Shown one piece after another: positions 1-8,164 of a DNA stretch of 33,199 nucleotides (positions are counted from its first letter, which is position 1; each line of letters starts with the position of its first letter). The position numbers and the translations under genes are program-made. The stretch spans positions 1 through 33,199 of the IMG/VR virus record IMGVR_UViG_3300032116_000787. The stretch is one strand, 5' to 3'. Under the pieces are notes generated by a model. The model worked only from the letters and a program-made list of their open reading frames with translations, ran no database searches and was not told the origin of the DNA. The DNA comes from a virus.

Positions 1-26
1 TGCACCACATCATTCAACGACCCCAT
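1..26 (-). CDS. start of a further virion-operon gene (cut by window edge)
   Basis: An ATG at 26-24 shares its A with the TGA stop of the next gene upstream (TGATG), the coupling used repeatedly in this operon. Only eight codons are inside the window (MGSLNDVV). The product cannot be identified. The call rests on the coupling pattern and the open frame to the edge. Confidence 0.35.
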
Positions 27-286
27 CACACACCTGCCTGGAACGCCGAACCGGTCGCGTCGGACACCCTGACGGCGGCCTCAACCTGCGCCATGCGCGT
101 CCCCGCCGGCTGAATCCCCTGACGGCGGGCATCCGCATACGCGTCAAGCTCACGGTCGGCCTTCTTCTCCGCCGTAAGGTCAAACCCCTTAGCGGACGCC
201 GCCCACGCCACACGCACGTTCGCCGCGCGGGCACACTCACCCCACGTCGCGTGATCCCCCGTAGGGCATCCAGTCCTGCACGCCAT
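26..286 (-). CDS. small conserved phage protein, 86 aa, function unknown
   Basis: The ATG at 286 overlaps the upstream stop as TAATG; an in-frame TTG five codons earlier is less likely. The N-terminus carries three cysteines and a histidine (C3, C7, H12, C18, around GDHATWGEC), which could bind a metal. The rest is charged and helical, with the stretch RRQGIQPAGT. From memory, similar short proteins occur near structural genes of actinobacterial phages, but I know no assigned function. It is co-transcribed with the tail or fibre genes upstream. Confidence 0.75.
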   Translation of the reverse strand: MACRTGCPTGDHATWGECARAANVRVAWAASAKGFDLTAEKKADRELDAYADARRQGIQPAGTRMAQVEAAVRVSDATGSAFQAGV

Positions 287-780
287 TACCACGTTCCCCA
301 ATCACTCCATGCCGCGATGTCATCCCACGAGAAACCCGAACCGGGTGTGGTGGTGGTTTCCGTGCGCACCGTGTACCCGGCGGCCACCAGTTCGTTCCGC
401 TCCGCAAGGGTCACTTCGTTCTCGTACCCGCCGCGCAACACCCTGGTGCAGCCGTCCAGATAGTTCTGCCGCTTGTTGCGGACCGTGAACCACTGCCCGC
501 CACGCTTCACCACCGTGTTGCCCCGCCGGTTGCGCAACAGTTCGGCGTACGGGTCGCGCGACAGCGGCCCCACCTCACGCACCGGAGACACGAGGATGTA
601 GCGGGTGCGGGTGACCGTGGAACCACCGGTGCCACCGACGGTGCCGGGCGCGAACCACGACGGGAGGTCACCCCATGACAGGAGGTCACCCCATGTTGCG
701 CCGGAATCGGTGTACGTTTCACCGAGGTTGCCGTAGTTTCCGAGGGAACCGTAGTTGCCGAGGTTGCCGTAGGTGCCCAT
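286..780 (-). CDS. glycine/tyrosine-repeat virion-associated protein, 164 aa
   Basis: The ATG at 780 is coupled to the preceding gene by TGATG. The first ~20 residues are near-repeats of YGNLG/YGSLG, followed by a Trp-rich stretch (WGDLLSWGDLPSW) and, after residue ~60, an ordered mixed region; the end is again Trp-rich (DIAAWSDWGTW). Short aromatic-glycine repeats are common in phage adhesin and tail-tip accessory proteins. Its place after the fibre and lectin-like genes fits a minor tail protein, but this is inference; no catalytic motif is visible. Confidence 0.7.
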   Translation of the reverse strand: MGTYGNLGNYGSLGNYGNLGETYTDSGATWGDLLSWGDLPSWFAPGTVGGTGGSTVTRTRYILVSPVREVGPLSRDPYAELLRNRRGNTVVKRGGQWFTVRNKRQNYLDGCTRVLRGGYENEVTLAERNELVAAGYTVRTETTTTPGSGFSWDDIAAWSDWGTW

Positions 781-1511
781 CAGATCGGCACGATTCCGGT
801 GAACTCGCGGGCCGCGTTCGGGTCCACCCGTGTCGGCGGGGCGAACAGGTCGAACAGCACATCATCGATGCGGATGTCCGCGGGCGGGCTGTCCCCGAAC
901 ACGCTGATCGACAGCCAGTTGGAAAACGTGCCACCAGACCAAGCGGCCGTTGTTGCCGTGGGGGAGGCAAGTTCGTTGGTGCCGTCCGGCAGCGGAAGCG
1001 CCGAGCCGGTCCACAGTTCGGCGTAGGACACGGCCTTGGCTGTGGTCACGATCCGCACACGGCACCAGTTGTTCACCGCACCTGCTGTGACAGCCGAAGC
1101 CCGCGTAGCGACGCCGTTCACCGGGTCGTACGACTTGACCGTGGCCTGGTAGTTGCCGCCCGCCTGCACCAACTCGACCCAGGAATACTCGCTGGTGGTC
1201 GTGTTACCACACACCCCGAGGCTGATGCTCCCCGTCACCGAAGTGGGAATGAACACCAGGAAGTCAAGTTGGTAGATGTTCGCCGCAGGAGCCGCTGGCA
1301 CGAACACCTGGCACACTTTGAGTTCGGAAGATGTCGCCGTTGTGAGAATGCAACGGGAGCCCTCCCACGCCGAGGTCGTGGTGGACGGCACGTTCCCGCC
1401 GAGAGGGAATGCCAGCACCCAATCGCTGGTGAGCGCGCTGGTGCCGTCGCGGTCGATCTCGGCGCCCGCGATGTACGACGACTGTTGCAGCCGCCACCGT
1501 TCCTGACCCAT
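780..1511 (-). CDS. minor tail protein, probable lectin-like beta-sandwich, 243 aa
   Basis: A good ribosome site (TAGGGGA) lies just before ATG 1511, 13 bp after the fibre stop. The protein is Ser/Thr/Gly/Val rich, almost all beta-strand in character, and has pairs of aromatic residues. It ends with a segment around ADIRIDDVLFDLF, a pattern typical of carbohydrate-binding or concanavalin-like jelly-roll domains, where a calcium- or sugar-binding strand closes the sandwich. Being next to the fibre genes suggests host-surface binding. No enzyme motif is seen. Fold assignment is inference from composition and context. Confidence 0.7.
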   Translation of the reverse strand: MGQERWRLQQSSYIAGAEIDRDGTSALTSDWVLAFPLGGNVPSTTTSAWEGSRCILTTATSSELKVCQVFVPAAPAANIYQLDFLVFIPTSVTGSISLGVCGNTTTSEYSWVELVQAGGNYQATVKSYDPVNGVATRASAVTAGAVNNWCRVRIVTTAKAVSYAELWTGSALPLPDGTNELASPTATTAAWSGGTFSNWLSISVFGDSPPADIRIDDVLFDLFAPPTRVDPNAAREFTGIVPI

Positions 1512-1524
1512 GTTCCCCTACCTC

Positions 1525-3300
1525 TTAGGTGACCACGATGTTGCCGCCGTTGACGGCGGCCGCGATGTCAGCCGCAGTACCACCGCCATGCCCGTTGCCA
1601 ATGACCCGCCCGCTACTTAGCGCACCGTTCGGGGAGCCGACAGGCGAGGCGGTGAAGATCGGGGACGTGATGCTGGACGTGTTGCCGATGATTGTCCAGT
1701 TGGAGATCACCGAACCTGACGGCATGAGCGCGTCGATCGCTAGCGCCCCGGCGCGCACCGAGTTGATCGTGTTGTTCGAGATCACCCACGATTGAGAGGT
1801 CATGTTTACCGCTGGGTTCCACCGGATACCGGCGATGGTCGGGTCCTCGAACGAGTTGTCGCTGATGCGGAAGTTGGTGGAGAACGACTTGCCCGACGTG
1901 TTCGTTCCCGTCACCTGCTGCGCCATCAGGACAGCGACGCCGCCCTCTTGGAAGTTGTTGCCGCGAATGTCGGTGTCGCCACCGGCCACCCACTTGATCT
2001 GCGCGCCACCAACCCCCGCGTACTGCCCATCCTTCGAGTAGGTGCGGCAATCCAGAACATGCCAGTCGCCCAGGTCGGTGTCCGCCGAGTCCAGAAGGAA
2101 CCCGTCAGCGACAGGAGCGTTCGTCCACACCCGTCGAAAGTGCGCGCCCCAACCGGACACCGTATGAGCGCAGTTGTAGAAGCCCCACAGCTCCAAGTCG
2201 TCGTACTCGGCCTTGATGTGCGCGTTCACGCCCAGGTCGTCCTGCCGGATTCCCGCACCCGCCGTGGGGAAGGCGTAGCCGGCCATCCCCGCGAACCACG
2301 CATACACCGCAAAGTTGTGGGCAGCGAGTTGCCGAACCTTGACGCGAGCCCCACCGACGCGGAAGAGGTTGTTTGTCAGCGACGGCACCACCAGCCGCGA
2401 ATACGACGGGTGCAGGCCCTCCACGATCAGGCCAGGGGTGGTCAGCACATGCCCACCCTCGGTGAGATACCACAGGTCACCGGGCGGAAAGACAATCGCC
2501 TGTCCGGTGGTGGCCGAGGCGATGAGGGCGTTGATCGCGGCGGTGTTGTCCGTGCCGTACACGGCATTGATGCCGGTGAACGCGCCGGGCGTGGAATCGA
2601 GCGTGGCCTGCGTGCCAGACGATACCGCCGTGATGGTGCGCTTGATGACCGAGGACGGCCCGTGCAGCCACACCGTCTTGCCGACATGGGTGCTGTCGAA
2701 GTACGGGGCTGAGAAGCCACCCGACGAGGCGGTAGCCGTCATGGTCGTGCCGGAGATGGTGACCGTAGCCTGGCGACCGTCCCGCACCACACCGTTCGCC
2801 GTGGCAACCAGAACCGCGCCGCCAATAAGTGACGCGCCACCCGGACCAATCGCATCCGCATACGCCTTCGTCACAGCGTCCGCACCCGACGTGGGCGTAG
2901 CCAGCCCCGTAATGCGCTGACCATTCAACCCAACAGGGGCCGTCGGCGCGGCAAGCTGATCCAGCCGGTTCGTGCGCACCGCAGCGTTGAAATCGCTGAT
3001 CGTGGAAGCCGTCTGCGAACCCGTGTGATTCACACGCTGCACCGCGGCGGCCTGCGCCGAGGCAGCCGAACCCGCAGGGTCATACACCCCGGCATGCGCG
3101 TGGGACGTGTCAGACTTGCCCGCCAGAGTCGTGCCAAGGTTGGTGATGTCGCCCTGCGCGTGAGTGTGAGACACCGCCGCCTTAGACGGCAGCGCATCCT
3201 CCACAGCCTCCAACCCGACCTCAATGGAGTTCACCACAGTGGTGATCGCCTGAGCCCCGGTATCCGCCGAGTTGCCGTTAGAAAGACGCTGGTAGGCCAT
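1525..3300 (-). CDS. tail fibre/spike with beta-helix domain, 591 aa
   Basis: ATG 3300 is chosen over an in-frame TTG 18 bases upstream. The N-terminal ~150 residues are fibre-like, with short HTH and HAH motifs and the segment LNGQRITGLATPT followed by ADAVTKAYAD, which recurs in the neighbouring fibre. From about residue 200 the sequence (VIFPPGDLWYL-like strand, then repeated IxxNxF turns such as IRGNNFQEGG, ISDNSFEDP, ISNNTIN, IIGNTSS) is characteristic of right-handed parallel beta-helix (pectate-lyase-like) phage spikes. Such proteins bind or cut host surface glycans. No catalytic residues can be assigned with confidence, so it could be an adhesin or a depolymerase. Confidence 0.85.
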   Translation of the reverse strand: MAYQRLSNGNSADTGAQAITTVVNSIEVGLEAVEDALPSKAAVSHTHAQGDITNLGTTLAGKSDTSHAHAGVYDPAGSAASAQAAAVQRVNHTGSQTASTISDFNAAVRTNRLDQLAAPTAPVGLNGQRITGLATPTSGADAVTKAYADAIGPGGASLIGGAVLVATANGVVRDGRQATVTISGTTMTATASSGGFSAPYFDSTHVGKTVWLHGPSSVIKRTITAVSSGTQATLDSTPGAFTGINAVYGTDNTAAINALIASATTGQAIVFPPGDLWYLTEGGHVLTTPGLIVEGLHPSYSRLVVPSLTNNLFRVGGARVKVRQLAAHNFAVYAWFAGMAGYAFPTAGAGIRQDDLGVNAHIKAEYDDLELWGFYNCAHTVSGWGAHFRRVWTNAPVADGFLLDSADTDLGDWHVLDCRTYSKDGQYAGVGGAQIKWVAGGDTDIRGNNFQEGGVAVLMAQQVTGTNTSGKSFSTNFRISDNSFEDPTIAGIRWNPAVNMTSQSWVISNNTINSVRAGALAIDALMPSGSVISNWTIIGNTSSITSPIFTASPVGSPNGALSSGRVIGNGHGGGTAADIAAAVNGGNIVVT

Positions 3301-3304
3301 CAGG

Positions 3305-4375
3305 TCACGCCCACTCAACCACGACAGTCAGATCAGAACCGGCAACCGTGGAACCGATCTGATCCACGTCAACCGTCAGATACTCACCATCGGCCCACGT
3401 CGTGACCGTCATGCCGGTCGTCTTGTTCGTGTTCCCTGAAATGGCAATCGTTGGACGGTTCGCCTGGGTGCCGAAGATCGTGGTGCCGCCCTTGTTCACG
3501 TCCACGATGAGCGTTGCGCCAGTGGGGGCGGTGCCCGCCGAAGCACGCACCGCCCGGATCGTGCGAGTACGTCCCGAATCGTTGTACACGCGGAACGCAC
3601 CGGTGCGCACAGTCACCGCACCCGAAATACCGAAAACAGCCTGACCGCCGTCCTGCGTGTCCGTGTAACCCTTCGTCGCCGCATCACCCGAAGCAGTAGG
3701 CGTCGCCAGGCCAGTGATCTTCTGAGAGTTCAACGCCACCGAAGCCGTCGGCACCGCCAGTTCGTCAAGGCGGATCGCGTCCGAACCACCCGACTTGTGC
3801 GACGTTGCGTGCGCCGTCGGCGTGCGCGCATCCGTAAACCGGGCATCGTTGCCCTGCGCGATCGTCCCCGCCGTCGTACCGAACGCGGGCAGCCCGTGCT
3901 TGTGATCCGACCGCGATGCCGTAGCCGCCACACCCGGAGACTGGGAATCCCCCACAGCCTGCGTCGAAGCCGAACCCCCATACGACACGCCCGCAGCAGC
4001 GGCAGCATCCACATACGTCTTGTTCGCCGCATCCCCACCCGCGACCGGAGCCGGCACCGCAGGCGGTGAGGTGAACGTCTTGACCCCCGCCACCGTCTGA
4101 TCCGTGGACAGCTTCACCACAGCGTTGTCGTCAGCCTTCGCAGCGACCGACGCCGTGGAAGCCTTCCCCGACACGTTCGTTTCAATGTCCGCGAGGCGTG
4201 CCGCCACCGTGGCGAACGCCGCAGACGGGGACGTGCCAAGTTCGGCAGCGATAGCCTCAATCTCGTCGCTGATCCGGCCAACCACCACCGTCGCATCGGT
4301 GGACGAACCATCATCGCCAGGGTCGCCGTGCGCAGGCCGCGTCAGCGACGGAATAGAACCGGGGTACGAAGCCAT
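3305..4375 (-). CDS. tail fibre protein, 356 aa
   Basis: This is the first gene after the capsid terminator-like hairpin (ATG 4375). The N-terminus (residues ~1-70) is an attachment-like region with coiled-coil character. The middle holds fibre repeats, including DHKHG (an HxH motif of the type that binds metal along the axis of trimeric short tail fibres) and LNSQKITGLATPT followed by SGDAATKGYTD, shared with the next gene. The C-terminal ~100 residues form a beta-rich domain that probably caps the trimer. The stop is 5 bp before the start of the 591-aa fibre gene. Role: host adsorption, probably as a trimer. Confidence 0.85.
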   Translation of the reverse strand: MASYPGSIPSLTRPAHGDPGDDGSSTDATVVVGRISDEIEAIAAELGTSPSAAFATVAARLADIETNVSGKASTASVAAKADDNAVVKLSTDQTVAGVKTFTSPPAVPAPVAGGDAANKTYVDAAAAAGVSYGGSASTQAVGDSQSPGVAATASRSDHKHGLPAFGTTAGTIAQGNDARFTDARTPTAHATSHKSGGSDAIRLDELAVPTASVALNSQKITGLATPTASGDAATKGYTDTQDGGQAVFGISGAVTVRTGAFRVYNDSGRTRTIRAVRASAGTAPTGATLIVDVNKGGTTIFGTQANRPTIAISGNTNKTTGMTVTTWADGEYLTVDVDQIGSTVAGSDLTVVVEWA

Positions 4376-4431
4376 CGGCCTACACGCCTTCCATAAGAGA
4401 TACTTGTTGACTAATGCCGGCTAGTCACCCC

Positions 4432-4461
4432 CACCCCCCGCCGGAGTAGTGGCGGGGGGTG
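4432..4461. terminator. 11-bp stem-loop after the capsid gene
   Basis: Arms CACCCCCCGCC (4432-4442) and GGCGGGGGGTG (4451-4461) are perfect complements around an 8-nt loop. It lies directly downstream of the capsid stop on the minus strand and before the fibre genes. There is no U-tract, as is common for terminators of actinobacteria and their phages. It may partly end transcription after the highly expressed capsid gene. A smaller inverted repeat (TGACTA/TAGTCA, 4408-4427) lies beside it. Confidence 0.65.
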
Positions 4462-4484
4462 AGAGTCACCATCCAACAGACGAA

Positions 4485-5438
4485 TCAGATGGAGGTGCCC
4501 GTCTCCACGCGGTACAGCGCTTCCTCGCGGAAACGCGCCCAACCGATCAGGGCCTTCCAGCCGATCGGGCGGAAACGCATCAGCTTGTCGGTCACCGGGC
4601 CGATCACGACCTGCGGCTCGTACCCGACAGCCTCAGCAAGAGCCTGCTGGCCCATGATGATCGTGCGGTGATCCTTCGCGGACGCCGCACCATCAGTCGC
4701 CACATAGGTGCGGGGCGACTCGATGAAGAACGCACCCTCGTACACGCCGAGGACACCGTTCCAAATGTCCGACGCGCCGGAGTACTCGTGCGGCGACCGC
4801 CACGCGGCGTTGCCCGACTCCTTGCGGAGATCGTGCGAAACGTCCGGGTGGATGTAGCAGCCGTACAGGCCGTTCACCAGCGGAAGGGCGTTGTTGCCGC
4901 GCAGCTTCGCCACCGTGTAGCGGACGTGCGCCGACGAGAACGTGTCAGCCGAGGTGAGCGTGGTGCCGTTACCCGAGGTGCGGACAGCGCCCGCCGTCGA
5001 GAAGATGGCGTTCGAGCCCTGGCGGAGAACGTCACGCACAATCTGGTCAAGCGAGTCGGCCAGGTTGTAGGCAACGATGTTGGCAACAGCCGGGTCCACA
5101 TCCGACAGGGACGTGAACTGAAGCTTGGCCGTCGGGATGACAGCGTTGCCGTACTCGTTGAGGGTCACGTCCACGTACGACGTGTTCGACAGGGCCACGC
5201 TGTCCGGGTCCACGTTCTCGGTGAGAGCCGTGGTCGCGGCAGCGAGGTCAACGTACTTCTGGAACCGCACCGTCGAACCAGGGTTCGACAGGTCCGCCGG
5301 CCGCTTCGTCGCTGCCTGCCGGAACATCGGCTGGGAGCGCAGAGCGAACTCAACGTACTTGTCGTACGCGGTGGCAATCAGGTTAGTGATGCCAGTCTGG
5401 TTCGAGATGGTGGCGGTACCGGTAAAGGTGTTAGGCAC
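4485..5438 (-). CDS. major capsid protein, 317 aa
   Basis: GTG start at 5438, with AAAGG about 11 nt upstream. The protein has the layout of HK97-fold coat proteins of the P22/N4-gp56 type: an N-terminal helix region (FALRSQPMFRQAATKRP), then GSTVRFQKYVDLAAATTALTENVDPDSVAL, a tyrosine/threonine-rich beta segment, and DPAVANIVAYNLADSLDQIVRDVL (the long spine helix). Later NGLYGCYIHPDVSHDLR and GVYEGAFFIESPR strands are typical of the A-domain. It immediately follows a scaffold-like gene, the normal order in capsid modules. Length is in the usual 300-400 range. Confidence 0.9.
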   Translation of the reverse strand: MPNTFTGTATISNQTGITNLIATAYDKYVEFALRSQPMFRQAATKRPADLSNPGSTVRFQKYVDLAAATTALTENVDPDSVALSNTSYVDVTLNEYGNAVIPTAKLQFTSLSDVDPAVANIVAYNLADSLDQIVRDVLRQGSNAIFSTAGAVRTSGNGTTLTSADTFSSAHVRYTVAKLRGNNALPLVNGLYGCYIHPDVSHDLRKESGNAAWRSPHEYSGASDIWNGVLGVYEGAFFIESPRTYVATDGAASAKDHRTIIMGQQALAEAVGYEPQVVIGPVTDKLMRFRPIGWKALIGWARFREEALYRVETGTSI

Positions 5439-5488
5439 CGGTAGTCACAACCTTTCTCAGAGATGAAGTGATGGTTTGGTGCAACAGG

Positions 5489-6001
5489 TCAGCGGCCGTA
5501 GATGAGGCGGTCCAGTTCCTCCGGGGAGGAAGCGTTCTGGATCGCCGCAAGGGCCTGCGCCTCCGACGTGGCAGGCATCCCACCCGTCGAAGCAGCATTG
5601 ATCTGCTGCATGGCAGCGACATGCTCCGCCGCCATCCCCACCGTCGGAGGCGTGACGGTGCCGGCCAGGAGGTCACCAGGCTGCACCGTGTCGGTGTCCT
5701 GGGAGCTGCTGGGCTGCGGCAGGTTGAACAGGTCCCGGTTCTCAGTGAGCCAGGACTGAACACCGTCAGCGTCCGAAACGTCCGAGGGGATGAACTTGGC
5801 GATCGCAGGGTTCGCGCCAATGTTTGTGAGAGCGTCCTTCACCGACCGGTCCCGCTGCGCCTTAGACAGCTCCGCAAGTTGAGCCGCCATCTGCTCGTTC
5901 TGCTTCTGAGCCTTCTTCAACGCATCGCGCAGAGCCTTCGGACCTTCGCCCTGGTCACCCAGGTCGTTGTCATCGAAGTCGTCCCACTGGTTGTTGCTCA
6001 T
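5489..6001 (-). CDS. capsid scaffolding protein, 170 aa
   Basis: ATG 6001 has a clear ribosome site (AAGGGAG, 9-10 nt upstream). The protein is acidic at the N-terminus (DDFDDNDLGDQGEG), then a Gln/Lys/Ala coiled coil (residues ~22-55) and a flexible Pro/Ser/Gln/Thr-rich C-terminal half. It sits directly upstream of the capsid gene. Size, charge, coiled coil and position all fit a scaffold that guides procapsid assembly. No protease motif is seen. Confidence 0.8.
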   Translation of the reverse strand: MSNNQWDDFDDNDLGDQGEGPKALRDALKKAQKQNEQMAAQLAELSKAQRDRSVKDALTNIGANPAIAKFIPSDVSDADGVQSWLTENRDLFNLPQPSSSQDTDTVQPGDLLAGTVTPPTVGMAAEHVAAMQQINAASTGGMPATSEAQALAAIQNASSPEELDRLIYGR

Positions 6002-6093
6002 CGCAACATCTCCCTTTCTGGTTGGTTGGTTCGCTGCCCAACCCGCCCCCCAGGGGGAGGGGGAGGGTGCTGCAACTCCCGGGCTTGGTTACG

Positions 6094-6167
6094 CACACCG
6101 GGGCCGGTCGGTCCGGTGTGGGTCTATGGGCGGCGGTTGCGCCGCATCACACACGCTGCTAGCGTGT
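6094..6167. promoter_or_regulatory. hairpin cluster in the 303-bp gap before the scaffold gene
   Basis: The gap 6002-6304 has no gene apart from the tRNA-like element at its right end. It contains an 8-bp stem (CACACCGG 6094-6101 / CCGGTGTG 6113-6120), a 5-bp stem (CGGCG 6131-6135 / CGCCG 6140-6144) and a 6-bp stem (ACACGC 6151-6156 / GCGTGT 6162-6167), followed toward the scaffold gene by a C-rich tract around 6044-6066. They may act as terminator, RNA-processing or stability signals that let the scaffold/capsid message be set at its own level. No convincing -35/-10 pair was found. Confidence 0.5.
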
Positions 6168-6224
6168 TTCGTAAGCCCCGGGGGGTGGTGGAGGGGAAGC
6201 CACCTACCCTCGGGGTTCAATCTG

Positions 6225-6303
6225 TGGAGGCGCCCGGAATCGAACCGGGGTCCAACCCGGAGCCGCATGCGGCCCTACCGGATTGTCGAAACCCTCCGCC
6301 CCC
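6225..6303 (-). ncRNA. 79-nt tRNA-like element resembling a tmRNA without its message domain
   Basis: Read on the minus strand, GGGGGCG (6303-6297) pairs with CGCCTCC (6232-6226) as a 7-bp acceptor stem whose third pair is G3-U70, the alanyl-tRNA synthetase identity pair, followed by discriminator A (6225). A perfect T-arm is present: stem CCCGG (6249-6245), loop TTCGATT, stem CCGGG (6237-6233). Ten bases from the 5' end comes GGTTTCGAC, and GGAC lies just before the T-stem; both are hallmarks of tmRNA ends as I recall them. There is no canonical anticodon arm; bases 6283-6250 instead form an imperfect long hairpin capped by the palindrome GCCGCATGCGGC. CCA is not encoded. It starts two bases after the upstream gene's stop. 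A full tmRNA is about 350-400 nt, so this is either a minimal tmRNA-derived RNA, a degenerate tRNA, or an att-like remnant. Confidence 0.6.
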
Positions 6304-6304
6304 G

Positions 6305-7276
6305 TTACAGGGCCGTGTTGTCCCGCGACAGGCTGCCCCTGCGGGCACCGGACGAACCGGAGAACTCGGCCCGCTCACGCGACGCCAGACGCTTACGCGT
6401 CGCAGACGCCTCCTGGCTGGACTCCGCGCCGAACGTTTCAGCCTCAGCCGCCCGAAGGTCGTACCGGCCCTCCGTCGCCCCATACAGGTCCGACAGGCGG
6501 GAAGCGTCCGGCATCAACTGCCCAATCTGCTGATACCCCTGGTTCGCCTGCTCCGCAGACACCCCCAGGTCCGCCAGACGGCGGGCCGCATCCTGGCCCA
6601 CGTTGAACCCGGCACGCGACGCAGCGCCACCAATGTCCGCCGCAGCAAGCTGCTTCTCCAACACCGGCATCGCACGCTTCTCGTCCAGAAAATAGGCGGC
6701 CAGTTCGTTCACACCCACCCCGTAGTAGTCGTACAGGGCCTTGCGGGTTTCCTCCGGGGCGTCGAACACGGCACGCTTCGCCGCAGCGACACGCTGCTGC
6801 ACCTCGTTCGCGGACACATCCCCAGCGATCCAGTTGCGGAAATCGTCCGTCGAGTCGTAGAACCCGGTGGGCATTCCGGCGGCGCGCAACGTTTGCGCGT
6901 ACTGCCGTTCCATAGCGATGTACTCGGCGGGGGACAGGGTGGACAGGCCGGCCTTCGCGCGGTCCTCGTTCGCCGCGAACCGCTGCTTGTACTCCTTCGT
7001 GTCCCTCAGCATGATGTTGATGGTGTCCGCCCCGTACCCCTGGCGGATGTAGTCAGCGATCACCGGCACCAGCGACGACAGGCCGTAGTCGTCAAACACG
7101 GCCTTCAACGCAACAAACGCGTCACGCCGCTCACCGCTCATGAAGTCGGCGTACGTCAACTGCGGGGGCTTCAACCCCTCAGCGGCGTTCGCCTTCGCAT
7201 ATGCGGCCTCACCCTGGGTCACTTTGCCGTCGAGGGCGAAAAAGTCCATCCACTCTTGCTGCAAGTTCTCAGCCAC
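6305..7276 (-). CDS. probable internal virion/ejection protein, 323 aa
   Basis: GTG start at 7276, 3 bp after the stop of the preceding gene. Almost entirely helical and soluble, rich in Ala, Tyr, Asp and Arg (for example DYGLSSLVPVIADYIRQGYGADTINIMLRDTKEYKQRFAANEDRA shortened here by meaning: a long amphipathic region at residues ~55-100). The C-terminal tail is Ser/Arg rich and probably flexible. It resembles its neighbour of 294 aa in style (phrases such as 'IRQGYG' plus 'RDTKEYKQRF'), suggesting related helical repeats. Position between portal and scaffold with two similar proteins fits head-internal proteins ejected with the DNA. Function is inferred. Confidence 0.7.
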   Translation of the reverse strand: MAENLQQEWMDFFALDGKVTQGEAAYAKANAAEGLKPPQLTYADFMSGERRDAFVALKAVFDDYGLSSLVPVIADYIRQGYGADTINIMLRDTKEYKQRFAANEDRAKAGLSTLSPAEYIAMERQYAQTLRAAGMPTGFYDSTDDFRNWIAGDVSANEVQQRVAAAKRAVFDAPEETRKALYDYYGVGVNELAAYFLDEKRAMPVLEKQLAAADIGGAASRAGFNVGQDAARRLADLGVSAEQANQGYQQIGQLMPDASRLSDLYGATEGRYDLRAAEAETFGAESSQEASATRKRLASRERAEFSGSSGARRGSLSRDNTAL

Positions 7277-7279
7277 GAC

Positions 7280-8164
7280 TCACCCCTGGAAACCGAACGA
7301 ATCAAGAACCTGCTTCACCGTGCTCATCGTCTGCTCCCGGGCGTTGTTCGTCTGAGCCCAACGCGGGTCCTTACGCAGATCGTTCTCAAACTGCCACAGC
7401 GACTTAGACGTAGCCTCACCCGTCTTGGGGTCACGGGCACCGGACAGGGCCGAGCGGATGGTCGGGTCGAACAGGTCGATGTCCTGCGGGTTCAACTCCA
7501 ACAGTTGCCCCATCGACTGGACGTAGGGTGAGGCAACGTCCGCAACGTTCGCGCCGGCCATGATCTGCTCACGGAACACCGGGAACGCTGATGCGGCAAC
7601 CTTACGAATGTCCATCGCATAGTCGTCCACCGTGCGGGTGCCGGTGCCGATGGCGCGCACCGCATCCTGATACCAGGCATCCGAGTAGCGCACACCATTC
7701 GCATACGCTGTTGCCCGAAGGTTCTGCAAGTTCTCCGCAGCCTGACCCCGGGCGACACCCTTGGACACGCTGATGTACTGGCCGAGGGCGCGGCGCATCT
7801 GGTTCTCATCCCACCCGAACCGGTACGCCTGATCGGCCAACTTGCCCAGGTTGGCGGTGTTGATCGACGCACCCATTTCGGTTGCGATGGTGCGCATGGA
7901 GTCGTGAATCTGCCCCAACTGGGCGCGGAACGTCTTAGGGTCGGTGAGGCGCAGCGCCTCAGTCTGCCGCCACCGCTCACTGTTGTTGCGGAACCAGTTA
8001 GTTGAACGCAGCTTCGCGGCGAACCGGTCCGGTGACCACTGCCCCGCAACGGCCTGCTGGAACAGGCGGCGCAACTCTGCGTTCGAGTTCAAGATCGCTG
8101 ACGCGTAGCCGTACTGTTCGGCCAGTTCCTCCGACGACAGGCGGTCCTGCTGCGGGGTAGCCAT
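7280..8164 (-). CDS. probable internal virion/ejection protein, 294 aa
   Basis: ATG 8164 is coupled to the upstream stop as TGATG. The sequence is helical and carries the pattern LFQQAVAGQWSPDRFAAKL, then WFRNNSERWRQTEALRLTDP, followed by a helical repeat (MRRALGQYISVSKG). From memory, this 'WSP-F...WF+...W...DP' signature recurs in large structural proteins of actinobacterial short-tailed phages, in which it is repeated several times. Its biochemical role is not known to me; a structural or DNA-ejection role is inferred from position. Confidence 0.7.
   Translation of the reverse strand: MATPQQDRLSSEELAEQYGYASAILNSNAELRRLFQQAVAGQWSPDRFAAKLRSTNWFRNNSERWRQTEALRLTDPKTFRAQLGQIHDSMRTIATEMGASINTANLGKLADQAYRFGWDENQMRRALGQYISVSKGVARGQAAENLQNLRATAYANGVRYSDAWYQDAVRAIGTGTRTVDDYAMDIRKVAASAFPVFREQIMAGANVADVASPYVQSMGQLLELNPQDIDLFDPTIRSALSGARDPKTGEATSKSLWQFENDLRKDPRWAQTNNAREQTMSTVKQVLDSFGFQG

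Noticed and set aside
6225-6250. attP site copied from the 3' end of a host tRNA or tmRNA gene
   Set aside because: The matching 5' half and paired acceptor stem would not be expected in a simple attP, and no integrase is visible. It is not excluded if the integrase lies outside the window.
6225-6303. Canonical tRNA gene
   Set aside because: Acceptor and T-arm are perfect, but no 5-bp anticodon stem with a 7-nt loop can be drawn, and the D-loop lacks the usual GG.
5468-7531. Long plus-strand open frame of 687 codons opposite the scaffold and internal-protein genes
   Set aside because: It is Arg/His/Leu/Val-rich without domains, crosses the tRNA-like element and the intergenic region, and lies opposite well-supported minus-strand genes. 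It is a by-product of GC-rich codon use, as are the other long plus-strand frames between 675 and 18718.
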